From: an uncultured Alphaproteobacteria bacterium
GTDB taxonomy: Bacteria > Pseudomonadota > Alphaproteobacteria > RF32 > CAG-239
NCBI GenBank assembly: GCA_944393725.1
Contig: CALYBC010000018.1
Location: 1 to 64,000 of the forward strand
Length of the DNA: 64,000 nucleotides
Direction of reading: 5' to 3'
Shown here piece after piece: positions 43,866 through 52,656 of this stretch. The stretch's first letter is position 1. Each line of letters opens with the position of its first letter. Below the pieces are notes generated by a model. The model was not told the DNA's origin. It made no database searches and worked only from the letters and a program-made list of their open reading frames with translations. The position numbers were made by a program, and so were the translations under genes.

Positions 43866-44813
43866 ATGTTTGATTGGTTCAAAAAATTTACCTCACCCAA
43901 GCTGTTACGAGCCAAAGGCGTACTAGGTATGAATGCCCGCAACTTTCATATAATCAGCCGGTATAATCCTCGCCGATTATATCCTCTGGTTGATGACAAA
44001 GTCCAAACCAAAGCCTTGGCTCTGCAATACGGAGTAAATACCCCCAATTTGATAGGTGTAATCGAGCACCAATTTCAAGTCAAAAACATCTTAAAGATGG
44101 TCGAAAATCATAGCGAGTTTGTAGTTAAACCCTCACATGGCTCCGGCGGCAAAGGAGTATTGGTAATTAAGGGCTACGCAGAAAATTCTTTTACCCTGCC
44201 CTCCGGCAAAACTATGACTTATAACGAGCTATATCAGCATATATCCAATATTTTGAGCGGCTTGTATTCACTCGGCGGCCGCTACGACAGTGCTTTGGTC
44301 GAAGAAGTCGTCCATTTTTCCGACATTTTTAAGGACTATAGTTATCAAGGCGTTCCCGATGTCAGAGTTATTGTCTACAAAGGCTATCCGATAATGGCGA
44401 TGAGCCGTCTGTCAACTGCCGAATCCGGCGGTCGAGCCAACCTGCACCAAGGTGCCGTAGGAGTAGGATTGGATATCAAAACCGGCAAGACCAAAAAAGC
44501 GGTGCAACACAATATGCCCATAACCTACCACCCTGACACCAAAGCCGATTTAAGAAAAATTGTCGTGCCTCTGTGGCGCGAACATTTGCTGATAGCCGCC
44601 AAAGCTTACGAAATGACCGGACTGGGATATTTCGGAGCCGATATTGTGCTTGACGCCCAAAAAGGTCCAATGATGTTAGAACTCAACGCCCGCCCCGGCT
44701 TAGCCATTCAAATTGCCAACGGCTTAGGACTAAAAAAGGCAATTAAGCGGGTTGATAAAAAATATCCTTCCGGATTAACCGCTGAGCAACGCGTTGATTA
44801 TGTATTGGCTTAA
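43866..44813 (+). CDS. RimK-like ATP-grasp alpha-L-glutamate ligase homologue
   Basis: A 315-residue ATP-grasp enzyme. Visible motifs are the nucleotide-binding FVVKPSHGSGGKGVLVI (about residues 92-108), PDVRVIVYKGYPIMAMSRL and the metal-binding LGYFGADIVLDAQKGPMMLELNARPGLAIQIANG. Family members join glutamate-like residues to a carrier or make peptides; the true acceptor here is unknown. It is the last gene of the porin-linked module and is translated three bases after the 7TM gene, so it is co-translated with it. Confidence 0.88.
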   Translation: MFDWFKKFTSPKLLRAKGVLGMNARNFHIISRYNPRRLYPLVDDKVQTKALALQYGVNTPNLIGVIEHQFQVKNILKMVENHSEFVVKPSHGSGGKGVLVIKGYAENSFTLPSGKTMTYNELYQHISNILSGLYSLGGRYDSALVEEVVHFSDIFKDYSYQGVPDVRVIVYKGYPIMAMSRLSTAESGGRANLHQGAVGVGLDIKTGKTKKAVQHNMPITYHPDTKADLRKIVVPLWREHLLIAAKAYEMTGLGYFGADIVLDAQKGPMMLELNARPGLAIQIANGLGLKKAIKRVDKKYPSGLTAEQRVDYVLA

Positions 44814-44817
44814 AAAT

Positions 44818-44846
44818 TTGCATTTAGGCTTTTGGATACCTATATA
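44818..44846 (+). promoter_or_regulatory. Candidate promoter of the cyclophilin gene
   Basis: TTGCAT (44818-44823), 17-base spacer, TATATA (44841-44846), starting just behind the ATP-grasp stop codon. Confidence 0.55.
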
Positions 44847-44882
44847 TAATATCAGACAGAATAATAAAATTAGGAGGCAAAT

Positions 44883-45494
44883 ATGTCAGAAGTAAAACAA
44901 ATCAAAAATTCCGAAGCCAAGAAAATAAGCGATAAAAAGACCAAGAGTTTAGCCGAAGGCAATACCAAAAAACTCACTCAAAGCAAGACCAGATCCAAAA
45001 AGATAAAACATTCCTACAAAGTCAAAGATGCCGAAAACTCTCTGGTTCTAAAACTAAAAGACGGCGATGTCGTTATTGAAATGTACCCTGATGCCGCTCC
45101 CAACCATGTTGCCAGAATTAAAGAGCTGGTTCGCCAAGGATTTTATAACGGCTTAAAATTTCACCGTGTTATAGACGGCTTTATGGCTCAAACCGGATGC
45201 CCCTACGGTACCGGCACCGGTGGTTCGGGCAAAAAATTAAAAGCCGAATTCAACCGCAATCCGCACAAACGCGGCACGGTTTCGATGGCTCGTTCCATGA
45301 TGCCCGATTCTGCCGACAGTCAATTTTTTATCTGCTTTGCCGACTGTCCGTGGCTTGACGGACAATACACCGTTTGGGGCGAAGTCACTTCGGGTATGGA
45401 ATATGTTGATATGATCAAAAAAGGTGACGGAGCCAACGGCGAAGTCAAAAACCCCGATGAGATTATATCAATGGTAATAGTTGCCGATATTTAA
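44883..45494 (+). CDS. Cyclophilin-type peptidyl-prolyl isomerase with basic extension
   Basis: Catalyses proline isomerisation. The cyclophilin domain covers about residues 55-203: LKFHRVIDGFMAQTGCP, GTGTGGSG, KRGTVSMARSMMPDSADSQFFICFADCPWLDGQYTVWGEV. The first 55 residues are Lys/Ser-rich with no signal peptide, so this is a cytoplasmic form with an unusual basic tail that might bind nucleic acid or ribosomes. AGGAGG is placed before the ATG. A promoter and terminator make it monocistronic. Confidence 0.94.
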   Translation: MSEVKQIKNSEAKKISDKKTKSLAEGNTKKLTQSKTRSKKIKHSYKVKDAENSLVLKLKDGDVVIEMYPDAAPNHVARIKELVRQGFYNGLKFHRVIDGFMAQTGCPYGTGTGGSGKKLKAEFNRNPHKRGTVSMARSMMPDSADSQFFICFADCPWLDGQYTVWGEVTSGMEYVDMIKKGDGANGEVKNPDEIISMVIVADI

Positions 45495-45516
45495 AATATT
45501 AAATACCCCAACACCA

Positions 45517-45567
45517 AAAAGACCGCTTTTTAAGATTTTGCAATCTCAAAAAGCGGCCTTTCTTTAT
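45517..45567 (+). terminator. Terminator after the cyclophilin gene
   Basis: AAAGACCGCTTTTTAAGATT pairs, with two mismatches, with AATCTCAAAAAGCGGCCTTT. T-rich sequence follows. Confidence 0.8.
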
Positions 45568-45953
45568 TCTTTGGTTTCCGCATTAAACGGCATGCAGAAA
45601 CCAAATATGACTGCTGGGATCAACTGCCACCAAAAAGGGTCAAAGCCAAAAAAATCGGCAATGACCACCTTTGCTAAAATAAGTATGGACAAAGCCGTAC
45701 TCATTATAAGGTGGACGGGGGTCCCAATTTTTTCACTTTTGTGGTGCGGTATATCTCTGCCGGAACACATTAGAACCGACAATAGAATAAACCCAAACCT
45801 CCACCATCCGCTTTCGGCTGATATGCAAAACATACCAACAATAAAGACGGCGATGGCCAAAATTTTATTGACGATATCGCCTTTAATAAAAAAGGTGACA
45901 ACGGCTGCAATAAGCAATAACGCATACGGCAGCAAAAGTAATATATTATCCAT
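45564..45953 (-). CDS. Hypothetical membrane protein, 129 aa
   Basis: Not recognised. Four hydrophobic segments are visible (about residues 3-23, 28-44, 50-65 and 85-102), followed by a polar end. Acidic/basic loops are short. No Shine-Dalgarno site; the ATG follows AAAAATTATAATT. A promoter with a consensus -10 lies upstream, so expression as a single small membrane protein is likely. It converges with the cyclophilin gene. Confidence 0.62.
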   Translation of the reverse strand: MDNILLLLPYALLLIAAVVTFFIKGDIVNKILAIAVFIVGMFCISAESGWWRFGFILLSVLMCSGRDIPHHKSEKIGTPVHLIMSTALSILILAKVVIADFFGFDPFWWQLIPAVIFGFCMPFNAETKE

Positions 45954-45974
45954 AATTATAATTTTTAGAATTTC

Positions 45975-46003
45975 ATTATATCACAAATTTAGCCCATAAG
46001 CAA
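45975..46003 (-). promoter_or_regulatory. Candidate promoter of the 129-aa membrane protein
   Basis: On the minus strand TTGCTT (46003-45998), 17-base spacer, perfect TATAAT (45980-45975). The leader would be about 15-20 bases of A/T. Confidence 0.6.
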
Positions 46004-46013
46004 AACAAAAAAC

Positions 46014-47759
46014 TTACTCTTCTCTTTCAATCACCGGCCATTTACCATCGGCAATCTGCTCCAAAGTTTTGTTAGGCTTGCCAAACCGCAAATTATAAAT
46101 CCAATAATTTGCCATCACTCTTTCGATATAAATTCTGGTTTCTGCCGCCGGTATTACCTCAATAAACAATAGCGGATCACCGCCATACTTAGCATTTTTT
46201 TGCCATTTTACCAAATTTGTCGGTCCACCGTTATAAGCCGTCAGCATATAAAACAAATTTCCCTCAATAAACGGCTTGTTTAACAAATAGTCCACATACA
46301 TCTGCCCCAGCTGCAAATTATATTCCGGATTAAGCAATTTATCCTTATTTTGTTTTACCGACTTATCACCACTGACATGATATGCCGTATTCGGCATCAG
46401 CTGCATCAATCCTCGTGCTCCGGCTCTGCTGGTTGCATTGTCCTTAAATGCCGATTCCTGCCTGATTAAAGCCAACACCAAAGCCTCATCGACTTTTAGG
46501 TCTTGCTCTTCATACCACTTTGGCAACGGATAAAGCTCTTTATCATATTTTCCGGCCGGCAACGCCTCCCTCTTACTTCTGGCAATGGCAATCACCAATG
46601 AATGCATTCCTTCTTGCGTTGCAATAAGAATCACCGCTTCTTTTTGCTTATCGCTCAAGCTTTCATACACATTCCAAATTTCTTTTTCAGCCAATTCTTT
46701 CTGCTCAATTTCAATCAAAAGCAAAAATCTGACCATCGCTTCCGATTGTGTAATTTCATCAATATAGTCATAAGTATCAAAGTCATTAATATAGCTGTCA
46801 TCATCAAAAGCAAAATCCAAATTACCGCTCAATTTATAAGCCGCCAATATTCCGTAAAAAGTATATTTGTATTTAACCGCCTGTTTTAACATTTCTTGTG
46901 CTTTAAGGCTATTTCCCGTTTTTTCATAAGCTCTTGCCGCCCAAAAAGCACCGGCCGCCACCAACCACTCATCGGAATTTTTAGAATTTCCCAATCTGGC
47001 AAAATAACTCGCCGCCTTTTTATAATTTTTCAACTTCCACGAAGCCAAACCGGCCACCCAAGTAGCTGTTCCCGAATTATGTCTTTTTGAAGCTTTAATC
47101 CCCCATTCCAAAGCCTTTTTATCATAATTGTCTACCAGATATTTCAATGCCAGTGTCGCGGCCAATCCATCCCAATAAGGCTTTGGCGCCAATTTTTGAA
47201 ACCTTTTATTTTCCAAAATTTGCCTTGCCGGCAAAGTTTTTCCTTTGGCAATATAAGAACGAAATTTTTTACTCTGTTTAACCAAAAAGTTTCTGTCACC
47301 GGCATTCAATTTTTCCAAATATTTCAACGATATTTTTTTAGTTTCATCAACCTCTGATTCAAGATTTTTTTCACTTTGTATATATGCGCATTTTTTGCGT
47401 TTGCTCAAACGATAAAGCCTTTTTGCTTGCGGAAAATCTTCATAACTGAGCAACCAATCCACCAATTCCTCACAAGAAGTTTTATACTTGGCATGCAAAT
47501 ATTTTTCGGCCAGCACATGTCCCAGCAAAATTTGATTATCAAGTTTGGAAATTAATTTATCAACTTTTTCAAAATCGGCTTTTTCAATATAACCAAACAG
47601 TTGTTTGTACTTTTTTATATTTCTATTTGACAAATCAAATTGTTCGGTAATTTTATCATATACCTCCGGTGTCAGCACATTTACAGCGGCATCCCCCTCA
47701 TTTGCCGAGCACAAGCAAAATAAAAACTGAATAAGGATAAAAAAATTAAAGTGTTTCAT
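46014..47759 (-). CDS. Soluble lytic murein transglycosylase
   Basis: Cleaves peptidoglycan with formation of 1,6-anhydro ends. A signal peptide (KHFNFFILIQFLFCLCSANEGDA) leads into a long helical solenoid (about residues 40-420) as in Slt70. The catalytic SLT domain has ALIRQESAFKDNATSRAGARGLMQLMPNTA (Glu in RQES is the catalytic acid) and YNGGPTNLVKWQKN near the end. The 581-residue length fits. The start is ATG 47759, four bases after the stop of the upstream paralogue gene, with no ribosome site of its own, so translation probably depends on coupling. It is last in the three-gene unit. Confidence 0.94.
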   Translation of the reverse strand: MKHFNFFILIQFLFCLCSANEGDAAVNVLTPEVYDKITEQFDLSNRNIKKYKQLFGYIEKADFEKVDKLISKLDNQILLGHVLAEKYLHAKYKTSCEELVDWLLSYEDFPQAKRLYRLSKRKKCAYIQSEKNLESEVDETKKISLKYLEKLNAGDRNFLVKQSKKFRSYIAKGKTLPARQILENKRFQKLAPKPYWDGLAATLALKYLVDNYDKKALEWGIKASKRHNSGTATWVAGLASWKLKNYKKAASYFARLGNSKNSDEWLVAAGAFWAARAYEKTGNSLKAQEMLKQAVKYKYTFYGILAAYKLSGNLDFAFDDDSYINDFDTYDYIDEITQSEAMVRFLLLIEIEQKELAEKEIWNVYESLSDKQKEAVILIATQEGMHSLVIAIARSKREALPAGKYDKELYPLPKWYEEQDLKVDEALVLALIRQESAFKDNATSRAGARGLMQLMPNTAYHVSGDKSVKQNKDKLLNPEYNLQLGQMYVDYLLNKPFIEGNLFYMLTAYNGGPTNLVKWQKNAKYGGDPLLFIEVIPAAETRIYIERVMANYWIYNLRFGKPNKTLEQIADGKWPVIEREE

Positions 47760-47763
47760 TAAT

Positions 47764-48534
47764 CTATTTAGACAACCAAACAATTTTATTTGCACATTCA
47801 ACTGCAGTCATTCCCTTAACCCGACAACGATTTACTATAATATTCGGAGCCTTATCCATATTATAGCAACCATCACCGATTAAGGCATAATTATAATAGG
47901 TCTGAGTATTTGGCATAACATCAGAAAAAGAAAGGGTTGTTGTCATATCCGGCCACACCAGTTTTACATCTAAGCTGGTAATCTTTTGATCCAAATTTGA
48001 GAGTATATTAAACCTAACATTACAACCGGCCGCAGATGATATATAATTAGTTATTTCAAATTGATCATAAAACAAAAAGATATTCGAAGCCTTTTTCATT
48101 CGCCCCTTTTCATCGACCTCGACAAAGGCCTGACCGCCTCTTTGCGAACCATCAATCGTCGGTGTATTCAATCGATAAAGCTCACCTTCGGGAATAAAAA
48201 CATCTTCTGCGGTATTTTCTTCTTGCACCGCTTTCTGCCTAGGCGGTTCAACATTTCCAAGCCGCATTTTGGCATTAAACAAATCTTCGGGATTAACTCT
48301 TTCCGTATCGCCATTCACAAACGCATTTTGCACATCTAAAGCGGTTCCCTCTAATGTTTCCGATTGATTTTCTTTTTTAGGCTCGGAGGTTGGAAATTTT
48401 ACTGCCGGAGCTACTTTTTGCAAAGCCGGCAACGACCCCGAAGAAAAAGTCTGAGCCCAAGCCCAAGATGTGGCCAAACAACCGATAACAGCCGCGGTTC
48501 CGTACAAGAAATATGACTTAAACGGCTTTTTCAA
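47764..48534 (-). CDS. Periplasmic cysteine-rich protein, paralogue of its neighbour (TTG start)
   Basis: Not recognised as a family. A signal-like N-terminus (about residues 8-28, ending near AWAQ) suggests export. The C-terminal half carries CNVRFNILSNLDQKITSLDVKLVWPD and then CYNM, NRCRVKG and ECANKI. The same pattern of one C-N site, a W-D/E site and three later cysteines occurs in the adjacent 255-aa protein, so the two share a domain of about 120 residues. The start is TTG at 48534, directly behind the neighbour's stop codon and 8 bases after GAGG. It ends four bases before the transglycosylase ATG. Confidence 0.7.
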   Translation of the reverse strand: MKKPFKSYFLYGTAAVIGCLATSWAWAQTFSSGSLPALQKVAPAVKFPTSEPKKENQSETLEGTALDVQNAFVNGDTERVNPEDLFNAKMRLGNVEPPRQKAVQEENTAEDVFIPEGELYRLNTPTIDGSQRGGQAFVEVDEKGRMKKASNIFLFYDQFEITNYISSAAGCNVRFNILSNLDQKITSLDVKLVWPDMTTTLSFSDVMPNTQTYYNYALIGDGCYNMDKAPNIIVNRCRVKGMTAVECANKIVWLSK

Positions 48535-49302
48535 CTATTTTCCCTCATTTTCAGGAGTTTCAGAATTTTCAGCTTTACCCTCGACTGCTTCACTTTTATT
48601 TTCTTTAGTTGTAATACTTTCAATAGTAGCGGAAGCATCGGCAATCATTTTATCAACTTCTTTTCGCATATTAGCCATTTCTTCATCTTCGATAATGATT
48701 TGTTTATCATAAGAAGTTTCCTTAAATTCGGTATAATACTCCGGCATTTTCGGGCTTACATATTGGAAAATATTTGCACACTGATCTTTACCGGCTTTTC
48801 CGCTCACTGCCAGAGTCCCGCAATTATTTACCGTAACTTCCATATCATTGAGCAACAAAAAGCATCTGTCGGTATCGACTTGAGTTTTCATAGATATTTG
48901 TTGCATTGATTTAATCGGCGGCAGTTTAACATTAAGATCGATTGTTTTAGAGTTAAAGCTGGCGGTAGAATATCTGGACCGCGCGGCCCTCGGAGCGACT
49001 CTTCTTTTTTCTTTATCTTCTCTTTCTTCCAAATCAATCATATCCGACACGACTTCGTCTTCCCAACGCAAAGTAATTGACATATTTGCAATATCTACAT
49101 TGGTACGATTAAAAAAGGTCGCACCGATATTACAATGCAAAACTTTTCCGTCGGCATTTTTTTCAGGAATGACATCATGAATTTTAAACAAAATCTCTCC
49201 GACACCGGCATCTTCCTCATCTGCAGCCAAAACCGGATTAACCATAAACAAGGCGGCAGACACGCCCAACATTTTCACAAAAGCATCAAACCCTTTAATC
49301 AT
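48535..49302 (-). CDS. Periplasmic cysteine-rich protein, paralogue of its neighbour
   Basis: Not recognised as a family. Signal peptide MIKGFDAFVKMLGVSAALFMVNPVLA. The domain around residues 55-200 has CNIGATFFNRTNVDIANMSITLRWED, then DRCFLLLND, NNCGTL and DQCANIF, matching the cysteine layout of the downstream protein. The end (about residues 205-255) is a charged tail. It is the first gene of a three-gene unit whose last gene is a lytic transglycosylase, so a cell-wall or envelope-assembly role is possible. The ribosome site (GAGGAG) is 14 bases from the ATG, further than usual. Confidence 0.7.
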   Translation of the reverse strand: MIKGFDAFVKMLGVSAALFMVNPVLAADEEDAGVGEILFKIHDVIPEKNADGKVLHCNIGATFFNRTNVDIANMSITLRWEDEVVSDMIDLEEREDKEKRRVAPRAARSRYSTASFNSKTIDLNVKLPPIKSMQQISMKTQVDTDRCFLLLNDMEVTVNNCGTLAVSGKAGKDQCANIFQYVSPKMPEYYTEFKETSYDKQIIIEDEEMANMRKEVDKMIADASATIESITTKENKSEAVEGKAENSETPENEGK

Positions 49303-49399
49303 ATTTGTGTCAACTCCTCAAACTATAAAAGACCCATTACCATCATAATATAAGAAAAAATCTAAAAAACCATTAAATATTCAAAAAAATGCTATCTTG

Positions 49400-50170
49400 T
49401 TAATTGTTTTTATCAATTTCGTTTTTAAGCCGCAACACATCTGCCCACATTTTAGCCTTTTGTGCGGGAGTCCTCAGCAGGTAGGCAGGGTGATATCCCA
49501 CCATTACCTTGATATTTCTGCCATCTCCAGAAATATATTCCATCCATTTTCCTCTGAGCTTAGAAACCGTTTCCGACATTTCCAACAAAGAATTAGCGGC
49601 AACCGCCCCCAAAGTAAAAATATAATCCGGCTTGACAATCTCAATTTGCTTTTTCAAAAACGGCAAACATATTGCAATTTCAGCATCGGAAGGAGCTCTG
49701 TTTCCAGGAGGACGCCAAGGCAATATGTTGCATATGTAGCAATGATCTCTATCCAAACCTATGGCCGCCAAGATTTTATTCAACAGTTGACCGCTTTTAC
49801 CCACAAAAGCTTTTCCTATCATATCCTCTTCGGCTCCGGGAGCTTCGCCGATAAACATAATTTTTGCCTTTGGATTACCATCGCCGATAACCGTATTTTT
49901 AGCATTGTATTTCAATGCACATCCGTCAAAATTTTCGACAATTTTTTTAAGTTCATCAATAGATGATATATTTTGGCATAATGCAGCAGCATTTTTAACC
50001 GATTCGATACCGGCCACCGCAGAATAAGGAATTTTATTTTTCGTAAGCTCATTTTTTTCTTCTGACACTGGTTTCAAACAAGCATACGGCTCATCACCGC
50101 AAGTTTCATCAACTCCGGACAAAATATAAAAATCCAAACAATCTTTCAAATTCAAGATATTCTCACTCAT
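49400..50170 (-). CDS. Uracil-DNA glycosylase, family-4-like
   Basis: Removes uracil from DNA. The 256-residue protein has the [27 protein letters not shown] core, [24 protein letters not shown] and the [12 protein letters not shown] end motif. Classical family-4 enzymes hold an iron-sulfur cluster with four cysteines (CxxC near GCAL, a KC before RPP, and AC ahead of the last helix). Here only two of those positions keep cysteine (GCAL and ICLPF); the others are Phe and Trp, so a cluster looks absent. Such variants seem common in alphaproteobacteria. No ribosome site precedes the ATG. Confidence 0.85.
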   Translation of the reverse strand: MSENILNLKDCLDFYILSGVDETCGDEPYACLKPVSEEKNELTKNKIPYSAVAGIESVKNAAALCQNISSIDELKKIVENFDGCALKYNAKNTVIGDGNPKAKIMFIGEAPGAEEDMIGKAFVGKSGQLLNKILAAIGLDRDHCYICNILPWRPPGNRAPSDAEIAICLPFLKKQIEIVKPDYIFTLGAVAANSLLEMSETVSKLRGKWMEYISGDGRNIKVMVGYHPAYLLRTPAQKAKMWADVLRLKNEIDKNN

Positions 50171-50323
50171 GCGTTAAATTTAGGGCAAATATAAGCCATA
50201 AGCAAGAATAAACATTTATTTGCACAAATTTAATGATATATTTATAAAGGTATTGTATGATTGCAAAACATTTGTAATAATACACGATGGTAGATAATCA
50301 GAGAATAACGAGAAAATTTGGCA

Positions 50324-52126
50324 ATGAGCAAAATAAGTTTTTTATCAATTTTAATGGTTTCCACGGCTCTTTTCATATCATGTTCACCGATTGTAAGCGA
50401 GCATAACTCTACTGCACCCACTACCCAAAGCAGCGCACCACAGCAAGCCTCCAATTCGTACGGGGCCTATTTATCCGGTATGGTTGCCCAAATTCGCAAA
50501 GACTATGACGGTGCGGCCGACTATTACAAAATTGCCAGTGATAAAGATCCCAACAACATAGAATTGATAAACCGCCTCTATATTTTACTAACTTCAAAAG
50601 GACGCATTGAAGAGGCTTCGGTTTATGCCGATAAGGCCATAGCCTTAAATACGGACAATAATTTTGCCTATATTCTGGTTGCGACCAAACAGCTCCATGA
50701 CAGCAACTATAAAGCATCTCTGGCTACTACCGCAAAGATTAAAGAACCTACCTACAGTGCGCTAATGGTATCTGTTCTAAATGCATGGAACTATGCCGGT
50801 CTTGGAGAAGAAAACAAAGCCTTTACCGAGCTTAAAAAGCTAAAAAAAGACAAAGACTTCCTTCATCTTTATAACCAACAACGTGCCATGCTTTTAGACT
50901 ACTTCAATCAAACCGCCGAAGCCGAAAAAGCCTATGAAAAAATGTTGCAAGACAAAAACGGCGAAATCTCGGTCCGGATGCTTGAATTAGTAACCAATTT
51001 TTATATCCGCAACAACCAAAAAGACAAAGCCGTTGTCATGATGAACACAATGGTTAACGGACAATATCTCGACAATCTCCTTGGTGCACTTAAAAACAAA
51101 GTAACCCAAGCCGAACCGGAAAACACCAAACCCATATTAAGCAGTGCACAAATTGGTGCTGCCGAAGCTCTGTTTGCCATTGCCTCCTCTTTCTACCAAG
51201 ATGAATCTCTTGATGTCGCACATCTATACACCGCCCTTACCATATACATGAATCCCAATTATCACACTGCCAAAATTTTAATGGCTGACATTTATGAAAC
51301 AAGGGAGATGTACGAAGATGCCAATAAAATATACGACAGCATTAACTCCGATGACATCGCATATTATCCGGCTCAACTCAAAAAAGCCCGCAATATGATT
51401 AAGCAAGACGATTATAAAGGTGCGGAAATTTTGCTTGAGAGCCTGAGCGAGGACTACAACGACATTAATATATATATGGAACTGGGAGATGTTTTAAGGT
51501 TGAACAACCGTCATGCCGAGGCCATAGAATATTATGACAAAGCCATAAGTATGGCCGATAACAATGTTACCCTATGGGTTTTATATTATGCCAAGGGCAT
51601 CTCGCTGGAAAGACTCGGTAAGATGGATGAAGCGGAAGAATATCTACTCAAAGCCTACAACATTAACCGCCACTTTTTGGTACTAAACCACATTGGCTAC
51701 AGTTGGATTAAACAAGGCAAAAAAGTAAACGAGGCTTTCGAAATGATTGTTTCGGCATACAACCAAGCTCCTTTTGACCCCAACATAAACGACAGTCTCG
51801 GCTTTGCCTTATACAATTTGGGGTACTACAATATGTCGTTAAAATATCTGGAAAAAGCGGCTGATATATATCCCTCCTCGGCGGTAATCAACTCGCACTT
51901 AGGTGACGCCTATTGGTTAGCCGGTCGCAAAAATGAAGCCAGATTTCAGTGGCAACATGCTCTTCAATTAAAAGATGACACCGGAGAGTTAAACCCCAAA
52001 GAAATTAAAGCCAAACTCCGCCAAGGTATGAAAAAAGCTCCGGAATTGAATTATGACAAAGAAGAGATAGAACAAACCATAAAAAAGATTCGCAAAACCG
52101 GCAAACAATCATCCGTAAAATTATAG
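50324..52126 (+). CDS. TPR-repeat lipoprotein
   Basis: A 600-residue protein with a lipobox (FISC, Cys about residue 20) and a long array of tetratricopeptide repeats. Examples are AAAYYKIASDKDPNNIELINRLYILL, EASVYADKAIALNTDNNFAYILVA, AIEYYDKAISMADNNVTLWVLYYAKG and LKYLEKAADIYPSSAVINSHLGDAYW. The gap between the second and later repeats is partly irregular. It should be an outer-membrane-linked scaffold for protein interactions, as in YfgC- or BamD-like assembly helpers, but the partner is unknown. The start is ATG 50324 rather than the TTG two codons upstream. A terminator follows. Confidence 0.85.
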   Translation: MSKISFLSILMVSTALFISCSPIVSEHNSTAPTTQSSAPQQASNSYGAYLSGMVAQIRKDYDGAADYYKIASDKDPNNIELINRLYILLTSKGRIEEASVYADKAIALNTDNNFAYILVATKQLHDSNYKASLATTAKIKEPTYSALMVSVLNAWNYAGLGEENKAFTELKKLKKDKDFLHLYNQQRAMLLDYFNQTAEAEKAYEKMLQDKNGEISVRMLELVTNFYIRNNQKDKAVVMMNTMVNGQYLDNLLGALKNKVTQAEPENTKPILSSAQIGAAEALFAIASSFYQDESLDVAHLYTALTIYMNPNYHTAKILMADIYETREMYEDANKIYDSINSDDIAYYPAQLKKARNMIKQDDYKGAEILLESLSEDYNDINIYMELGDVLRLNNRHAEAIEYYDKAISMADNNVTLWVLYYAKGISLERLGKMDEAEEYLLKAYNINRHFLVLNHIGYSWIKQGKKVNEAFEMIVSAYNQAPFDPNINDSLGFALYNLGYYNMSLKYLEKAADIYPSSAVINSHLGDAYWLAGRKNEARFQWQHALQLKDDTGELNPKEIKAKLRQGMKKAPELNYDKEEIEQTIKKIRKTGKQSSVKL

Positions 52127-52146
52127 CAATGCCAATACCCCCACAG

Positions 52147-52194
52147 CAAAAAATCGTATGGACTCCTCATCCATACGATTTAGTTTTTTTAGCT
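52147..52194 (+). terminator. Terminator after the TPR gene
   Basis: AAATCGTATGGA pairs with TCCATACGATTT and T-rich sequence follows. It lies between the convergent TPR and ybgC genes. Confidence 0.85.
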
Positions 52195-52211
52195 AAAAAA
52201 ATAAATTATTT

Positions 52212-52652
52212 TTATCCCATTTTTGCCATCAAATCTTTAGGTATTCGAACCGGCTTTTTGGTAACAAGCGACAAATGTGCCGCTTTAACATCAACACTAA
52301 CCAAAAGCTCATTATTTCTGGTAATCTCTTGATGCATAATCACCGTAACACCACCTATATTTGTAATCTTACAACTAACCAACAACTCATCATCCAGCAC
52401 TGCAGGTTTCAAGTAATCTACTTCGCAATGTCTGACTACCCAACCGGTTTTTTCTTCTTGTTGCAAATCTTCTTGTTGTTTAGCCCCCAAATAACGCAAA
52501 TATTCCGATCTTGCCCTCTCTGCAAATTTCAGATAATTGGCATAATATACGATTCCGCCGGCGTCGGTATCTTCATAATATACCCTCACCGGAAACAAAA
52601 AAACTCCGTCAACCAATTCGCCGGTAGCCGGCACAAGCGGTTTTACTATCAT
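52212..52652 (-). CDS. ybgC: YbgC-type acyl-CoA thioesterase
   Basis: A hot-dog-fold thioesterase, 146 residues. The signature VYYEDTDAGGIVYYANYLKFAERARSEYL holds the catalytic aspartate and the Y-A-N-Y motif of the 4-hydroxybenzoyl-CoA thioesterase family. In many proteobacteria it precedes the tol-pal genes; here it ends the ruv cluster, and tolQ does not follow. AAGG lies before the ATG and the gene begins four bases after ruvB. Confidence 0.93.
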   Translation of the reverse strand: MIVKPLVPATGELVDGVFLFPVRVYYEDTDAGGIVYYANYLKFAERARSEYLRYLGAKQQEDLQQEEKTGWVVRHCEVDYLKPAVLDDELLVSCKITNIGGVTVIMHQEITRNNELLVSVDVKAAHLSLVTKKPVRIPKDLMAKMG

Positions 52653-52656
52653 ATCG

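Noticed and set aside
49397-49966. 189-aa plus-strand reading frame
   Set aside because: It lies opposite the uracil glycosylase gene, whose motifs are clear; the plus-strand translation has no family features.
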